Below, piece by piece: positions 26,504-36,239 of a stretch of DNA of 64,000 nt. Within the stretch, counting starts at the first letter, position 1; each line of letters starts with the position of its first letter. The stretch is taken from positions 310,001-374,000 of the forward strand of contig JAQVAV010000001.1 of the NCBI GenBank assembly GCA_028690665.1. The letters are read 5' to 3'. A model generated the notes under the pieces. That model saw only the letters and a program-made list of their open reading frames with translations. It searched no databases and was not told the DNA's origin. This DNA comes from Paludibacter sp. (GTDB lineage: Bacteria; Bacteroidota; Bacteroidia; Bacteroidales; Paludibacteraceae). The translations under genes and the position numbers were made by a program.

Positions 26504-27670
26504 TTATACAGCAAGTTCATAAATTTTCCGTACATCATCTTCAGTAAGCTTTACGAAAAAGCCCAAAGTACGTTCACCCAAACCAAGCGCCTTAACTAAC
26601 AAAGGAATATCTTCCGCCTTTGCTCCTAGTTCTGAGAAACGAACAGGCATGCCTATTGATGTCAGAAATTGTTCATAACGCTCGATACCTTTGCGGGCTG
26701 TAATTTCGGGATGCTGAAAATCCATTTCGCAACCCCATACTCTTACCGCAAATTGAGCAAAACGATTTACATCATGCATCATTACATATTTCATCCAAGC
26801 CGGAAACATAACGGCAAGTCCGGCCCCATGGGCAACATCGTACAACCCTGAGAGTTCATGTTCCATTTGATGGGTTGACCAATCCTGCTCCCTTCCCACT
26901 CCACAGATATCATTATGAGCCACCATACCGGCCCACATCAAATTTGCCCGTGCTTCATAATCATCCGGATCAACAAGTGCTTTTGGAACTTCGTTAATAA
27001 CCGTCAACAATATTCCCTCGCATAAGCGATCAGTAATCTCCACATCTTTCGTATTGGTAAAATAACGCTCCATAACATGGGCCATCATATCTGTTGCTCC
27101 GCAAGCTGTCTGATAAGCAGGCAAAGAGCACGTTAATTCAGGATTAAGAATTGAGAATACCGGACGCAGAAAATCACTATTAGCAGCACGCTTAAGCATT
27201 CCGTTTTCGTGAGTAATTACAGAACCCGTAGATCCTTCGCTGCCGGCAGCAGTCAGAGTAAGAACTGTTGCAACCGGCAAAGCCTTTTCAACTCGTTTAC
27301 CGCAATAAAAATCCCAAAAATCCCCATCACAAAGGGCTCCCAGAGCAATTGCTTTAGAAGAGTCGATTACACTTCCTCCTCCGACAGCAAGAACAAAATC
27401 AACTCCTTCTTTCTTACAAATTTCAATACCCTGATATACTAAACCGCTACGAGGATTAGGCACAACTCCACCTAATTCACAAAAAGAAATCCCCGTAGCA
27501 GTTAACGATTGCTTCACACGATCGAGAAGTCCGCTTTTCACAACAGAACCTCCTCCATAATGAATCAATACTTTTGAACCACCGAAACGTTGAATATATT
27601 TGCCTACTTCGTTTTCCTTTTCTCTTCCAAAAACGAAATATGTCGGACTGTAAAAATTAAAATTATTCAT
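26504..27670 (-). CDS. YqhD/BdhA-type iron-family alcohol dehydrogenase
   Basis: 388 residues. Group III metal-dependent alcohol dehydrogenase: GGGSVVKSG and VGGGSVIDSSKA bind the nicotinamide cofactor, and the metal ligands Asp194, His198 (GATDMMAHVMERYF), His267 (STHQMEH) and His281 (AHGAGLAV) fall at the same residue numbers as in E. coli YqhD, whose length is also almost the same. YqhD reduces short and reactive aldehydes with NADPH. Operon partner of DUF4954 (20 bp upstream) and aroA (24 bp downstream); no metabolic link among these is obvious. Confidence 0.88.
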   Translation of the reverse strand: MNNFNFYSPTYFVFGREKENEVGKYIQRFGGSKVLIHYGGGSVVKSGLLDRVKQSLTATGISFCELGGVVPNPRSGLVYQGIEICKKEGVDFVLAVGGGSVIDSSKAIALGALCDGDFWDFYCGKRVEKALPVATVLTLTAAGSEGSTGSVITHENGMLKRAANSDFLRPVFSILNPELTCSLPAYQTACGATDMMAHVMERYFTNTKDVEITDRLCEGILLTVINEVPKALVDPDDYEARANLMWAGMVAHNDICGVGREQDWSTHQMEHELSGLYDVAHGAGLAVMFPAWMKYVMMHDVNRFAQFAVRVWGCEMDFQHPEITARKGIERYEQFLTSIGMPVRFSELGAKAEDIPLLVKALGLGERTLGFFVKLTEDDVRKIYELAV

Positions 27671-27690
27671 AATACAAAATAAAATAGTAA

Positions 27691-29571
27691 TTAATCATTC
27701 TTTCTTTCAATGACAAACGGATGGGAATCAAAAATGCCACGCACAGCTTCGAAGTCTGCATTTTTATCCGCTTCATCTCCATCGATGCCAAAGCCGGTCT
27801 TAGAAACTGCATTAAATTCTTTACGGGCATCTCTCAAAATCATATCATTGAACACGTTATCAGCCTTTTCGCCCTGTTTAATTAAATCAGATTTTTCATC
27901 CAATGTAAGTTCTGAAATCGATTTTTGTAATCTCTTTTGCAACAATTCATCTACAAAATTACAGCTATACACCGGATAGTCGTAATACATTTTGTTTAAA
28001 TTCTTTTGAATATCGGCTATATCTGATTCGCCGGCAACAATGATCCCTATCATCTTTTCAACTTCAGATTTCGGGGCTAACAATCCCGCCATATCAACCC
28101 ACGGCCCGGCTCCCATACTACTACCATCAGACTTATCTGAGTTCAAAGATTTACCAATAAAACTATCAACAGCCATTTCATAAAGTTCAATCCCCTTGCG
28201 AATCGCAGATTTCTTGATTTTACAATTCTGATACCAGACAAAATTAGTTGTTGCATCCATATTATTCAGCAAATCAGTCAGCAATTCAATTCCCCTTAAT
28301 ACTTTTTCAATGGTATAAGGAGAAAGAAAATCAAACACAATCGGATCTAAGTTTTCTCCTCTTCGAAGATCTCTCTTCGGCCACTTCTGCACATCACGAA
28401 TCGTACCGGCACTATGCAAATTAATTCCTGGCATAATATGACATTCCCCTGCAGATTCAATAATGTATGAAAATGGCAAATTTTGAGTATCCGGATTACC
28501 TTTCAGCTTACCAAGTATTACAGAGAACGCTCCAATTCTCGCTGGCCACATAATGTAAGAATCACTCGAAGTCTTAACACCCCGTTCAAGGACTCCCTGA
28601 TGTACAGGGCCTAACTTATACATGTGATTGCTAAAATTCGTGCCACTACCGGCATTCATAAATGAATAAAAGGCGGTCAGCATCAATGTTGATTTATGAT
28701 GAGTAACAGTGTATGGCCCGGCAAAAACAGAAACAGCTTCTCCGTGCAACCCCTGGCAATTGGCAAAGAACAAAGAATCGATTGCGGAAAACTGCTTACC
28801 AATCGAGCAGCCCTGCCCCACAAAACATCTTGTCAGCATAGCGGCATCAGTCACAGAACTACCCGACTGGATGATAAAATCTTCACATTGCACATCCAAA
28901 CCAATTTTAACAGGTGCCTCTTTCGAGCTAATAATAGTACCATTACGCAACAAAGAAGCTCCGCTGATTTCAGCAAATGCTCCTATCCGGGCATTCTTAA
29001 TAGATTTCGCATTAACAATAATTACATTCTGGCCTATGGATCCATTTTCGGAGCTAAGTTCATCTATACGTCTAGTAATAAATGTATTCAATCTTTCTAT
29101 CAGTTGAAGATTATGTCTGTAGAATACATGCATATATGCAAAAGGTGCCGAAAGATTATCAAAAATGGGAATCACACGCCCGCCACTTTCAATCATTACA
29201 GAAATCTCCGTTCCATTTCCGAAAGCCGTTTTGCCATCAACACAAATTAAATCAACATTTTCGATAAAAGCCCCATCACCAATTTCATAATTAGCAATAT
29301 AATTATTGATTTTATTGATATAGACATCATTACCAACCGAACAGTTATGCAACAAAACATTGAATATACCGGCATGTTTTTTTACACCTCCGGGTAATTC
29401 AAATGTTTTTTCATATTTTCCAAGCCTAATTGCACCTGAAAAATGAGTATTAGAAATATAATCCGGGCTAAAATCCTCTACAACTTTTACTTCTTTCCAA
29501 TTTTCGGCAGAACAGCCATAAACTACCAGAGTTGCAATTTCTTTATCAGATAATGTACGGTATAAACTCAT
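27691..29571 (-). CDS. DUF4954 protein with left-handed beta-helix
   Basis: 626 residues, cytoplasmic by sequence. From about residue 60 to 400 it shows short repeats typical of hexapeptide left-handed beta-helices (VLLHNCSVGNDVYINKI, IENVDLICVDGKTAFGNGTEI, SIKNARIGAFAEISGASLLRNGTII), as in nucleotide-sugar acyltransferases and pyrophosphorylase C-termini; the last 200 residues are mainly helical. It matches DUF4954 of Bacteroidota. An acetyltransferase or nucleotidyl role is possible but the His of known acyltransferases cannot be assigned. Second gene of the leftward operon, 35 bp after hflX. Confidence 0.75.
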   Translation of the reverse strand: MSLYRTLSDKEIATLVVYGCSAENWKEVKVVEDFSPDYISNTHFSGAIRLGKYEKTFELPGGVKKHAGIFNVLLHNCSVGNDVYINKINNYIANYEIGDGAFIENVDLICVDGKTAFGNGTEISVMIESGGRVIPIFDNLSAPFAYMHVFYRHNLQLIERLNTFITRRIDELSSENGSIGQNVIIVNAKSIKNARIGAFAEISGASLLRNGTIISSKEAPVKIGLDVQCEDFIIQSGSSVTDAAMLTRCFVGQGCSIGKQFSAIDSLFFANCQGLHGEAVSVFAGPYTVTHHKSTLMLTAFYSFMNAGSGTNFSNHMYKLGPVHQGVLERGVKTSSDSYIMWPARIGAFSVILGKLKGNPDTQNLPFSYIIESAGECHIMPGINLHSAGTIRDVQKWPKRDLRRGENLDPIVFDFLSPYTIEKVLRGIELLTDLLNNMDATTNFVWYQNCKIKKSAIRKGIELYEMAVDSFIGKSLNSDKSDGSSMGAGPWVDMAGLLAPKSEVEKMIGIIVAGESDIADIQKNLNKMYYDYPVYSCNFVDELLQKRLQKSISELTLDEKSDLIKQGEKADNVFNDMILRDARKEFNAVSKTGFGIDGDEADKNADFEAVRGIFDSHPFVIERKND

Positions 29572-29606
29572 GCTGATTTTGTTTTATCTGAGAACAATCA
29601 GAAATT

Positions 29607-30827
29607 TTATTCCTCAATTTGTTCATCATATTTTTGAAATAAAAAATCATTATAGGGATAACGTTCAATATGAATAGCTTTTACCCTTTCATATATCATA
29701 TCTTTCAAGGTATCAATATTTTGTTTTTCGCGAACAGATACAAAAATACAATTATCATTTAATTTTGCCATCCATGTCTTTTTCAAATCATCAAGACTAT
29801 AGTTTTCCCGTTTAACCGGCGTAAGATCATCTTCATCCTTAGGAGTATATGTAAACGCATCTATTTTATTGAAAACCAAAATCATTGGTTTTTCCCTCGG
29901 ATCAATTTCCTTCAAAGTTTGATTTACAACCTCGAACTGTTCTTCAAAATTAGGATGAGATATATCGACTACATGAATCAACAAATCAGCTTCCCGAACC
30001 TCATCAAGCGTAGATTTGAATGACTCTATCAAGTTATGTGGTAATTTACGGATAAAACCTACCGTATCGGAAAGCAGAAAAGGCAAATTATCAATAATGA
30101 CTTTACGAACCGTTGTGTCAAGCGTAGCAAAAAGTTTATTTTCGGCAAACACATCCGATTTGCTCAACATGTTCATCATGGTTGATTTACCAACATTTGT
30201 ATAGCCTACCAAAGCCACCCGAACCATTTTTCCCCGGTTTTTACGCTGAGTAGCCATTTGTTTATCAATGTCTTTCAAATTTTGCTTGAGCAATGATATT
30301 TTATTCAGAATAATCCGTCGGTCTGTTTCTATCTGAGCTTCACCCGGACCACGCATCCCAATGCCACCACGTTGACGTTCAAGGTGAGTCCACAAACGAG
30401 TCAAACGAGGCAACATATATTGTAACTGAGCTAACTCCACCTGAGTTTTGGCATTGGCTGTTTGAGCCCGTTTGGCAAAAATATCCAGAATAAGGCTTGT
30501 CCTATCAAGAATAAGAACTTTGAGTTCTGCTTCAATATTACGCAATTGTTTCGGCGACAACTCATCATCAAATATCACCAGACCTATTTCATTTTTCTCA
30601 ATATATTCTTTTATTTCCTCAAGTTTTCCTGGTCCGACAAAAGTTTTGGGATTCGGATAATCTATTTTTTGAAAGAACAATTTATCCGGAGTTGCCCCCG
30701 CTGTATCTGCCAGAAAAGCCAGTTCATCAAGATATTCCCGTGTTCTTTCTTCACTCTGATCAGGAGTTATCAAACCCACTAATACTGCTTTTTCTTCGAA
30801 TATTTCCGTTTTAATCTGATTCGTCAT
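29607..30827 (-). CDS. hflX: GTPase HflX
   Basis: 406 residues. N-terminal HflX domain (about 1-195) with LGGIGMRGPG-like linker (QRGGIGMRGPGEAQIETDRR), then a G domain: G1 GYTNVGKST, G2/G3 TLDTTVRK and SDTVGFIRKLP, G4 NKID, and a short C-terminal extension. HflX binds the 50S subunit and splits stalled or stressed ribosomes. First gene of the five-gene leftward operon; a terminator for the upstream tonB gene (30861-30893) separates the two units. Confidence 0.95.
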   Translation of the reverse strand: MTNQIKTEIFEEKAVLVGLITPDQSEERTREYLDELAFLADTAGATPDKLFFQKIDYPNPKTFVGPGKLEEIKEYIEKNEIGLVIFDDELSPKQLRNIEAELKVLILDRTSLILDIFAKRAQTANAKTQVELAQLQYMLPRLTRLWTHLERQRGGIGMRGPGEAQIETDRRIILNKISLLKQNLKDIDKQMATQRKNRGKMVRVALVGYTNVGKSTMMNMLSKSDVFAENKLFATLDTTVRKVIIDNLPFLLSDTVGFIRKLPHNLIESFKSTLDEVREADLLIHVVDISHPNFEEQFEVVNQTLKEIDPREKPMILVFNKIDAFTYTPKDEDDLTPVKRENYSLDDLKKTWMAKLNDNCIFVSVREKQNIDTLKDMIYERVKAIHIERYPYNDFLFQKYDEQIEE

Positions 30828-30860
30828 AAAAATTAAATTTTTCTTACTGAAAGACTATGA

Positions 30861-30893
30861 CAAAAAAACCGTTTGGCAATTCACCAAACGGTT
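30861..30893 (-). terminator. Terminator of tonB
   Basis: AACCGTTTGG (30867-30876) pairs perfectly with CCAAACGGTT (30884-30893). On the minus strand the stem is followed by a T tract (complement of A7 at 30862-30868), the classical form. Confidence 0.9.
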
Positions 30894-30956
30894 AATAATT
30901 CTTTCTATTTTTAACAAATATGGCAGACCGTTGGTGCAACCATATTTATTTTTAAA

Positions 30957-31640
30957 TTACTGTAATCTAAAGTTAACAGGCAATGTATATTTCACACGTA
31001 CTGGTTTACCACGTTGTTGCCCCGGGCTCCATTTAGGCATCGATTTAATTACCCGGATTGCCTCTTTATCCAAGCTTGGATCTACACTACGAACAACTTC
31101 AACATCCACAATAGAACCATCTTTATTTACAACAAATTGACAAATAACACGACCCTGAATTCCATTTTCCTGTGCGATTACCGGATATTTAACATTATCA
31201 TTCAGGTATTTAAAAAGGGCTGCATCACCACCCGGGAATGATGGCATTTTTTCTACCACCTGAAATACGACATTATCTTCTTCTTCAACTATAGGACCAG
31301 TACCCGATGTGACAGGAGCAATATCAACAGCTTTATCCTTATCATCTTCTGTATTAATATCAACACTTGCAACTTCAACGTCATTATCCACCACATTAAT
31401 TTCTTCTACAATATCAGGTGCAGGAGGTGGAGGTGGAGGTGGGACAACTTCAGCGGTCTGAATAATCTCAATTTCCTCTTCTGCTGCAAGACCATTGTCC
31501 ACTTGTTCATAGACTTTGATTTCCTTCTCGGTCCATTCAAATGCAATGTAAATGAGAGATAAAACCATAACAAGCCCCATTAGAATGAAGAGCATTTTTT
31601 TGTCTTCCAATGATGCTTTTGGTGATTTTTTTATGTCCAT
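30957..31640 (-). CDS. tonB: TonB energy transducer
   Basis: 227 residues: one N-terminal membrane helix (about 15-37, KKMLFILMGLVMVLSLIYIAF), a periplasmic linker with a run of seven prolines (PPPPPPPAPDIVEEI), and a C-terminal TonB domain (about 140-227; FPGGDAALFKYLNDNVKYP, GRVICQFVVNKDGSIVDVEVVRS, GKPVRVKYTLPVNFRL). It couples the inner-membrane ExbBD motor to TonB-dependent receptors; exbBD are not in the window. Candidate energiser of the SusC at 11.9 kb and the receptor at 45.9 kb, but genomes of this phylum carry several TonBs. Confidence 0.93.
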   Translation of the reverse strand: MDIKKSPKASLEDKKMLFILMGLVMVLSLIYIAFEWTEKEIKVYEQVDNGLAAEEEIEIIQTAEVVPPPPPPPAPDIVEEINVVDNDVEVASVDINTEDDKDKAVDIAPVTSGTGPIVEEEDNVVFQVVEKMPSFPGGDAALFKYLNDNVKYPVIAQENGIQGRVICQFVVNKDGSIVDVEVVRSVDPSLDKEAIRVIKSMPKWSPGQQRGKPVRVKYTLPVNFRLQ

Positions 31641-31674
31641 AATTTATGCTTAATTATATATTTTTTCCGACGGG

Positions 31675-31682
31675 CAAATGTA
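31675..31682 (-). promoter_or_regulatory. -7 promoter element of tonB
   Basis: CAAATGTA reads TACATTTG (TAnnTTTG) on the minus strand, 34 nt before the tonB ATG. The same octamer precedes the gene at 3710. Confidence 0.45.
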
Positions 31683-31838
31683 ATATTATTTTTTCAAAGT
31701 TCTTTTCTCATAACGGAAAAAATTCATTTTTATTTGAGTTTTAGTATGTTCATCCGAATTCTTTCATTTTTTTTAAACGAAAATATAATTTTCAGGAAAT
31801 TCCACGTTTAAATGAAAGATTTCAGAATCTTATACGAA

Positions 31839-31870
31839 TTTGTAACAGCCCGTAATATTTTGTACTTTTG
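31839..31870 (+). promoter_or_regulatory. Complete -33/-7 promoter of porQ operon
   Basis: TTTG (31839-31842), 20-bp spacer, TACTTTTG (31863-31870). Both Bacteroidota elements at consensus spacing; the best housekeeping-type promoter in the window and a useful contrast to the phosphate-island promoters, which lack the -33 box. Confidence 0.7.
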
Positions 31871-31925
31871 AATTCTTTTTTACGTAAGTGAAATTTATTT
31901 CTTGTACAACTAAAAATGAAACTTG

Positions 31926-32999
31926 ATGGCAAGATCTTTCTATATAGTTTTTTTTATAATATTTATTGTTATTCCGCCGGAAATATTTTCACAGGCAGGA
32001 AGCTCTGTTTACAGTTTTCTTGACCTTCCCGTTTCTTCAAGAATTGGCGCTCTCGGAGGCACCAACGTATCTCTGAGGGACAATGATATTAACTTTGCAT
32101 TCAAAAATCCGGCCATGCTGACAAATGAAACAGGAAGTGTAATCAGCATTAATATGGCCAGCTATTTAGCTGATATTAAATATGGATCTGCCGTATTCGG
32201 CTACAATATAGACAAAAAAAACTATTTAGCAATAGGGGTGCAATACGTTGATTATGGAGATTTCTTGTATGCCGATGAATATAACAACATAAGGGATGCC
32301 TTTTTAGAGGAATATCAAAACAACTCAGATATAAGCGGTTATTATTTCACAGCAAAAGACATGTCATTAAATATGATATATGCACGATCCATCACAGACA
32401 GAATTACGGTTGGAGGAACTTTAAAGCCCATATTCTCTGTGTACGAGGCATACACAAGCTTCGGAATTGCCTTTGATGCCGGCGTTAACTATATTGATTC
32501 GAAAGGACTATTTTCTGCCGGATTTGTTCTCCGTAATATGGGAAGTCAAATCAAGGGATATTACAGTACAGAAGATGGGCAACACTACGAATCACTCCCG
32601 TTTGACATACAGTTAGGCGTTACCAAAAAACTGGAACACGCTCCACTGAGACTATCCATGACATTACATAATCTTCAGCACTGGAATTTAAATTATTCGA
32701 GTAAAAATCAATCAACTTCCACAGGCGACAGCATAAGTTTTACCGATATGGCATTTCGCCATGCTATATTCTCGGCTGAATTTGTTCCCAGCAAAAACTT
32801 CTATTTGATTGCATCATACAATCATCGCCGTCATCAGGAACTATCTATGGATGGATTTAAATCGATGGCCGGATTTTCGTTTGGAGGAGGTATCAAATTA
32901 TACAAATTTCAGGTAGGATTCGGAATGAGCCAGTTCCAGTTAGGTGTATACTCTTATCAGTTCTCCATCTCTACTTCTTTAAACGAATTCAGATTATAA
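31926..32999 (+). CDS. porQ: Type IX secretion system protein PorQ
   Basis: 357 residues from ATG 31926; the codon before it, TTG 31923, could also serve. Signal peptide ending IFSQA, then a FadL/PorV-like outer-membrane barrel: SSVYSFLDLPVSSRIGALGGTNVSL at the start is the PorQ/PorV signature, with many aromatic strands. PorQ belongs to the T9SS attachment complex (with PorU, PorV, PorZ) that releases and anchors CTD-bearing cargo. The order porQ-cmk-ispH is, as I recall, conserved in Bacteroidota. Cargo in this window: the protein at 8735-10309. Confidence 0.85.
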   Translation: MARSFYIVFFIIFIVIPPEIFSQAGSSVYSFLDLPVSSRIGALGGTNVSLRDNDINFAFKNPAMLTNETGSVISINMASYLADIKYGSAVFGYNIDKKNYLAIGVQYVDYGDFLYADEYNNIRDAFLEEYQNNSDISGYYFTAKDMSLNMIYARSITDRITVGGTLKPIFSVYEAYTSFGIAFDAGVNYIDSKGLFSAGFVLRNMGSQIKGYYSTEDGQHYESLPFDIQLGVTKKLEHAPLRLSMTLHNLQHWNLNYSSKNQSTSTGDSISFTDMAFRHAIFSAEFVPSKNFYLIASYNHRRHQELSMDGFKSMAGFSFGGGIKLYKFQVGFGMSQFQLGVYSYQFSISTSLNEFRL

Positions 33000-33010
33000 A
33001 GCTTACATTT

Positions 33011-33697
33011 ATGAAAAAAATAATCGTAGCGATTGATGGATTTTCGTCATGCGGAAAAAGCACTATGGCTAAAGAATTAGCCCGTGAGACAGGATACATT
33101 TATGTCGACACAGGTGCCATGTACAGAGCGGTATCGCTTTTTTGCATCCGTCACGGCTGGATTAAAGACGATTTTATCGATACTGACAAAATAGAACAAC
33201 ATCTATCGGAGATGCACCTTGAATTTAAAACAAACACAGAAGGGAAGGCAGAAATATATCTTAACGGAGAAAACGTAGAACAAGACATACGGACTTTAGA
33301 AGTTGCAAACGGAGCAAGTAAAGTAAGCACTATCAGAACTGTACGTAAAGAGCTTGTTCGTCAGCAACAGCTTATGGGACAATCAAAAGGTATAGTTATG
33401 GATGGTCGCGACATTGGCACTGTTGTTTTTCCAAATGCTGAACTGAAAATTTTTCTGACTGCATCACCCGAAATAAGAGCGCAACGCCGCATGGAGGAAA
33501 TGAAGAATAAGGGCCAGGAGGTGGACTACGAAGATGTTCTGGCAAATGTGCTCGAGCGCGACGAACGGGATCAGAACCGAAAGGAAAGTCCATTAAAACA
33601 AGCTGAAGATGCAATATTAATTGACAACTCAGAAATGGCTTTAACAGAGCAGCAGGAGCTTCTAAGAAATTTATTCCGCGAAAAAACGGCCTTTTAA
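33011..33697 (+). CDS. cmk: Cytidylate kinase
   Basis: 228 residues. P-loop IDGFSSCGKSTMAKELA, YVDTGAMYRAV (CMP-binding), MDGRDIGTVVFPNAELKIFLTA and RDERDQNR (lid) identify (d)CMP kinase. It phosphorylates CMP/dCMP for nucleotide salvage and lipid precursors. Eleven bases after porQ and likely co-transcribed; a hairpin terminator follows. Confidence 0.95.
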   Translation: MKKIIVAIDGFSSCGKSTMAKELARETGYIYVDTGAMYRAVSLFCIRHGWIKDDFIDTDKIEQHLSEMHLEFKTNTEGKAEIYLNGENVEQDIRTLEVANGASKVSTIRTVRKELVRQQQLMGQSKGIVMDGRDIGTVVFPNAELKIFLTASPEIRAQRRMEEMKNKGQEVDYEDVLANVLERDERDQNRKESPLKQAEDAILIDNSEMALTEQQELLRNLFREKTAF

Positions 33698-33709
33698 TAT
33701 AATTTTCAG

Positions 33710-33743
33710 ATGGTAATGGTGATAAACTATTACCATTTTTATT
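33710..33743 (+). terminator. Terminator after cmk
   Basis: ATGGTAAT (33710-33717) pairs with ATTACCAT (33729-33736) and is followed by TTTTTATTT. Confidence 0.7.
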
Positions 33744-33794
33744 TGTTCTTGAATATACAAATTCATAAAACAATTCCATTTTACAAAATCAAAT

Positions 33795-34670
33795 ATGCTC
33801 AATATAGAAATTGATAAAAAATCTGGATTTTGCTTTGGAGTAGTAAACGCCATAAAAAAAGCTGAAGAAGAACTTGCCAAAGGAAAAACACTTTACTGCC
33901 TCGGGGATATCGTCCACAACGGACAAGAAGTTGACCGATTAACAAGTTTGGGAATGATTACAATTGACCATGAACAATTCAGGCAACTGCATAATGCCAA
34001 AGTATTGTTACGCGCTCACGGCGAGCCCCCCAGCACCTATCAGATTGCAAAAGAAAACAATATCACGTTAATAGATGCCTCATGTCCGGTTGTTTTAAAG
34101 CTGCAGGCCCGTATCAAAAACGCATACGAAACTGCATCTGCACCCGACACACAGATTGTTATTTACGGACATCACGGACATGCAGAAGTAAATGGATTAG
34201 TCGGGCAAATCGGAGGCAAGGCAATCGTCATTGAAGATGAATCCGAATTAGACAAAATTGATTTCAACAAGGATATTAAACTCTTTTCTCAAACCACCAA
34301 ATCGCTCGATGGATTTAATCATCTTGTAAAAACCGTTTCAACAAGAAAAAACGACAATACATCTTTTGAATTTTCTGACACTATTTGCAGACAAGTTGCG
34401 AATAGAATTCCAAATATTACTACCTTTGCCCAACAAAATGACATAATAATATTTGTCAGCGGAAAAAAAAGTTCAAATGGCAGAGTCCTTTTTGAACATG
34501 CCCGTTCAATCAATCCGAACTCGTATATGGTATCCGAGGCAAACGAAGTAGCCGCACTGAACATTGATTTAACAAAAAAAATAGGCATTTGCGGAGCAAC
34601 ATCAACCCCACGCTGGTTAATGGAGGAAGTAGAAGCAAAACTTATTGAACTCGGATTGAAACAACATTAA
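33795..34670 (+). CDS. ispH: 4-hydroxy-3-methylbut-2-enyl diphosphate reductase
   Basis: 291 residues. The three [4Fe-4S] ligands are at Cys13 (GFCFGV), Cys97 (DASCPVV) and Cys198 (DTICRQVANR), as in E. coli IspH. RAHGEPPS, GHHGHAEVNG, SGKKSSNG and CGATSTPRWL are family motifs. It makes IPP and DMAPP in the last step of the MEP pathway. The preceding terminator suggests partial uncoupling from porQ-cmk. No promoter recognised. Confidence 0.95.
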   Translation: MLNIEIDKKSGFCFGVVNAIKKAEEELAKGKTLYCLGDIVHNGQEVDRLTSLGMITIDHEQFRQLHNAKVLLRAHGEPPSTYQIAKENNITLIDASCPVVLKLQARIKNAYETASAPDTQIVIYGHHGHAEVNGLVGQIGGKAIVIEDESELDKIDFNKDIKLFSQTTKSLDGFNHLVKTVSTRKNDNTSFEFSDTICRQVANRIPNITTFAQQNDIIIFVSGKKSSNGRVLFEHARSINPNSYMVSEANEVAALNIDLTKKIGICGATSTPRWLMEEVEAKLIELGLKQH

Positions 34671-34701
34671 GTAGTTATTAGTTTTTTAAATATTACTCAA
34701 A

Positions 34702-35685
34702 ATGGAATACGGAATTAAATGTATCGGCTTGCTGACATCCGGAGGAGATGCTCCCGGAATGAATGCAGCGATACGCTCGGTTACCCGGGCCGCAATTTTC
34801 AACGGAATACGTGTAAAAGCAATTTACAGAGGTTACAAAGGATTAATTACAGGAGAAATCAGTGAATTTCAAACTCAAAATGTCAGTAATATCATTCAGC
34901 ATGGAGGTACAATTCTGAAAAGCGCCCGCTGTGCAGAATTCAAAACACCCGAGGGACGCCGTCAGGCTTACGAAAATATGGTCAAAGAAGAAATTGACGC
35001 TTTGGTTGTTATCGGAGGAGACGGAACTTTTACCGGAGCCAGAATTTTCGCTCAGGAATTTAATGTGCCGATAGTGGGACTTCCGGGAACTATCGATAAT
35101 GATTTATATGGAACTGACTCAACTATAGGATACGACACTGCTCTGAATACAATTATTGATGCCGTAGATAAAATCAGGGATACAGCTTCTTCACACGAAA
35201 GACTCTTCTTTATCGAAGTAATGGGAAGGGATGCCGGATTTTTAGCGCTGAACAGCGCTTTAGCATCAGGAGCCGAAGCTGCTATTATTCCAGAACGCGA
35301 AACAAAAGTAGACCAGCTTGAAGAGCTTATCGGAAACGGATTTCGCAAATCAAAAAATAGCAGTATTGTAATTGTTGCCGAAAGTGAAATTACCGGAGGT
35401 GCGAACGGATTAGCCGAACGTATGCGCAAAGAACATCCGGAATACGATGTACGCGTGACTATTTTAGGTCATATACAACGCGGAGGATCTCCAACAGCTT
35501 ATGACCGTATCATTGCAAGCCGCATGGGCGTAGCTGCTATTGATGCTTTATTGGATGAACAACGGAGCATTATGATCGGGATTGTAAATAATGAAATTGT
35601 ACACGTACCTTTCACGAAAGCAATTAAAGACGACAAGCCGGTTGACGAAAGTTTAGTTGGCGTTGTTCAGATATTATCTATTTAA
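34702..35685 (+). CDS. pfkA: ATP-dependent 6-phosphofructokinase
   Basis: 327 residues. [62 protein letters not shown] and [15 protein letters not shown]. The GGDGT and PGTIDND forms (rather than GGDD and PKTIDND) indicate the ATP-dependent enzyme. Key committed step of glycolysis. It ends in a strong terminator; 31 bp separate it from ispH. Confidence 0.95.
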   Translation: MEYGIKCIGLLTSGGDAPGMNAAIRSVTRAAIFNGIRVKAIYRGYKGLITGEISEFQTQNVSNIIQHGGTILKSARCAEFKTPEGRRQAYENMVKEEIDALVVIGGDGTFTGARIFAQEFNVPIVGLPGTIDNDLYGTDSTIGYDTALNTIIDAVDKIRDTASSHERLFFIEVMGRDAGFLALNSALASGAEAAIIPERETKVDQLEELIGNGFRKSKNSSIVIVAESEITGGANGLAERMRKEHPEYDVRVTILGHIQRGGSPTAYDRIIASRMGVAAIDALLDEQRSIMIGIVNNEIVHVPFTKAIKDDKPVDESLVGVVQILSI

Positions 35686-35706
35686 ATTTAGAGAACACAA
35701 AATACC

Positions 35707-35744
35707 AATCCCCGATATTTATACCGAATACCGGGGATTTTTTT
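35707..35744 (+). terminator. Terminator of pfkA
   Basis: AATCCCCG (35707-35714) pairs with CGGGGATT (35732-35739) followed by T7 in total. Confidence 0.88.
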
Positions 35745-35753
35745 CAGTTATGT

Positions 35754-36236
35754 ATGAATCAAAAATCCATCTTATTTGTATGCCTCGGCAATATTTGCCG
35801 CTCGCCAATGGCAGAAGGAGTATTTAAACGAATTGTTCAACGAGAAGACGCAACAAATCAATATATTGCAGACTCGGCCGGACTAATCGGATATCATCAG
35901 GGAGAGTTACCTGACAGCCGCATGAAATTTTTCGCATCGAAAAGAGGGTATAATCTGGAGCATCGCTCCCGCCCTTTCACACGTTCTGATTTTGATAAGT
36001 TTGATCTGATCATCAGCATGGACGAACAAAACTACGACAGCCTGCGAAGTAAAGCCGACACAATAGAAGAAGTTGAAAAAATTCACCGGATGACGGAATA
36101 CAACCGTAAATTTCAACCGACACACATACCTGATCCTTATTACGGTGGAGACCAGGGATTTGAAAATGTCATTGATTTACTTGAAGATGCTTGTGAAGGA
36201 CTTTACAACGAACTCAACAAAACGGAACAGCAATAA
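35754..36236 (+). CDS. Low-molecular-weight protein-tyrosine phosphatase
   Basis: 160 residues. The P-loop CLGNICRSP (Cys10 to Arg16, CX5R) and the general-acid Asp in HIPDPYYGG are diagnostic. Cytoplasmic; members act on tyrosine kinases for capsule/exopolysaccharide or on protein arginine phosphate, but no such partner is nearby. Convergent with aroE with only 3 bp between stop codons, so the transcripts must overlap. Confidence 0.92.
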   Translation: MNQKSILFVCLGNICRSPMAEGVFKRIVQREDATNQYIADSAGLIGYHQGELPDSRMKFFASKRGYNLEHRSRPFTRSDFDKFDLIISMDEQNYDSLRSKADTIEEVEKIHRMTEYNRKFQPTHIPDPYYGGDQGFENVIDLLEDACEGLYNELNKTEQQ

Positions 36237-36239
36237 AAA

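Noticed and set aside
28696..29250. 184-codon frame antisense to the DUF4954 gene
   Set aside because: No recognisable protein pattern; opposite strand of a well supported gene. Similar antisense frames (e.g. 18876-19286, 38288-38707) were rejected for the same reason.
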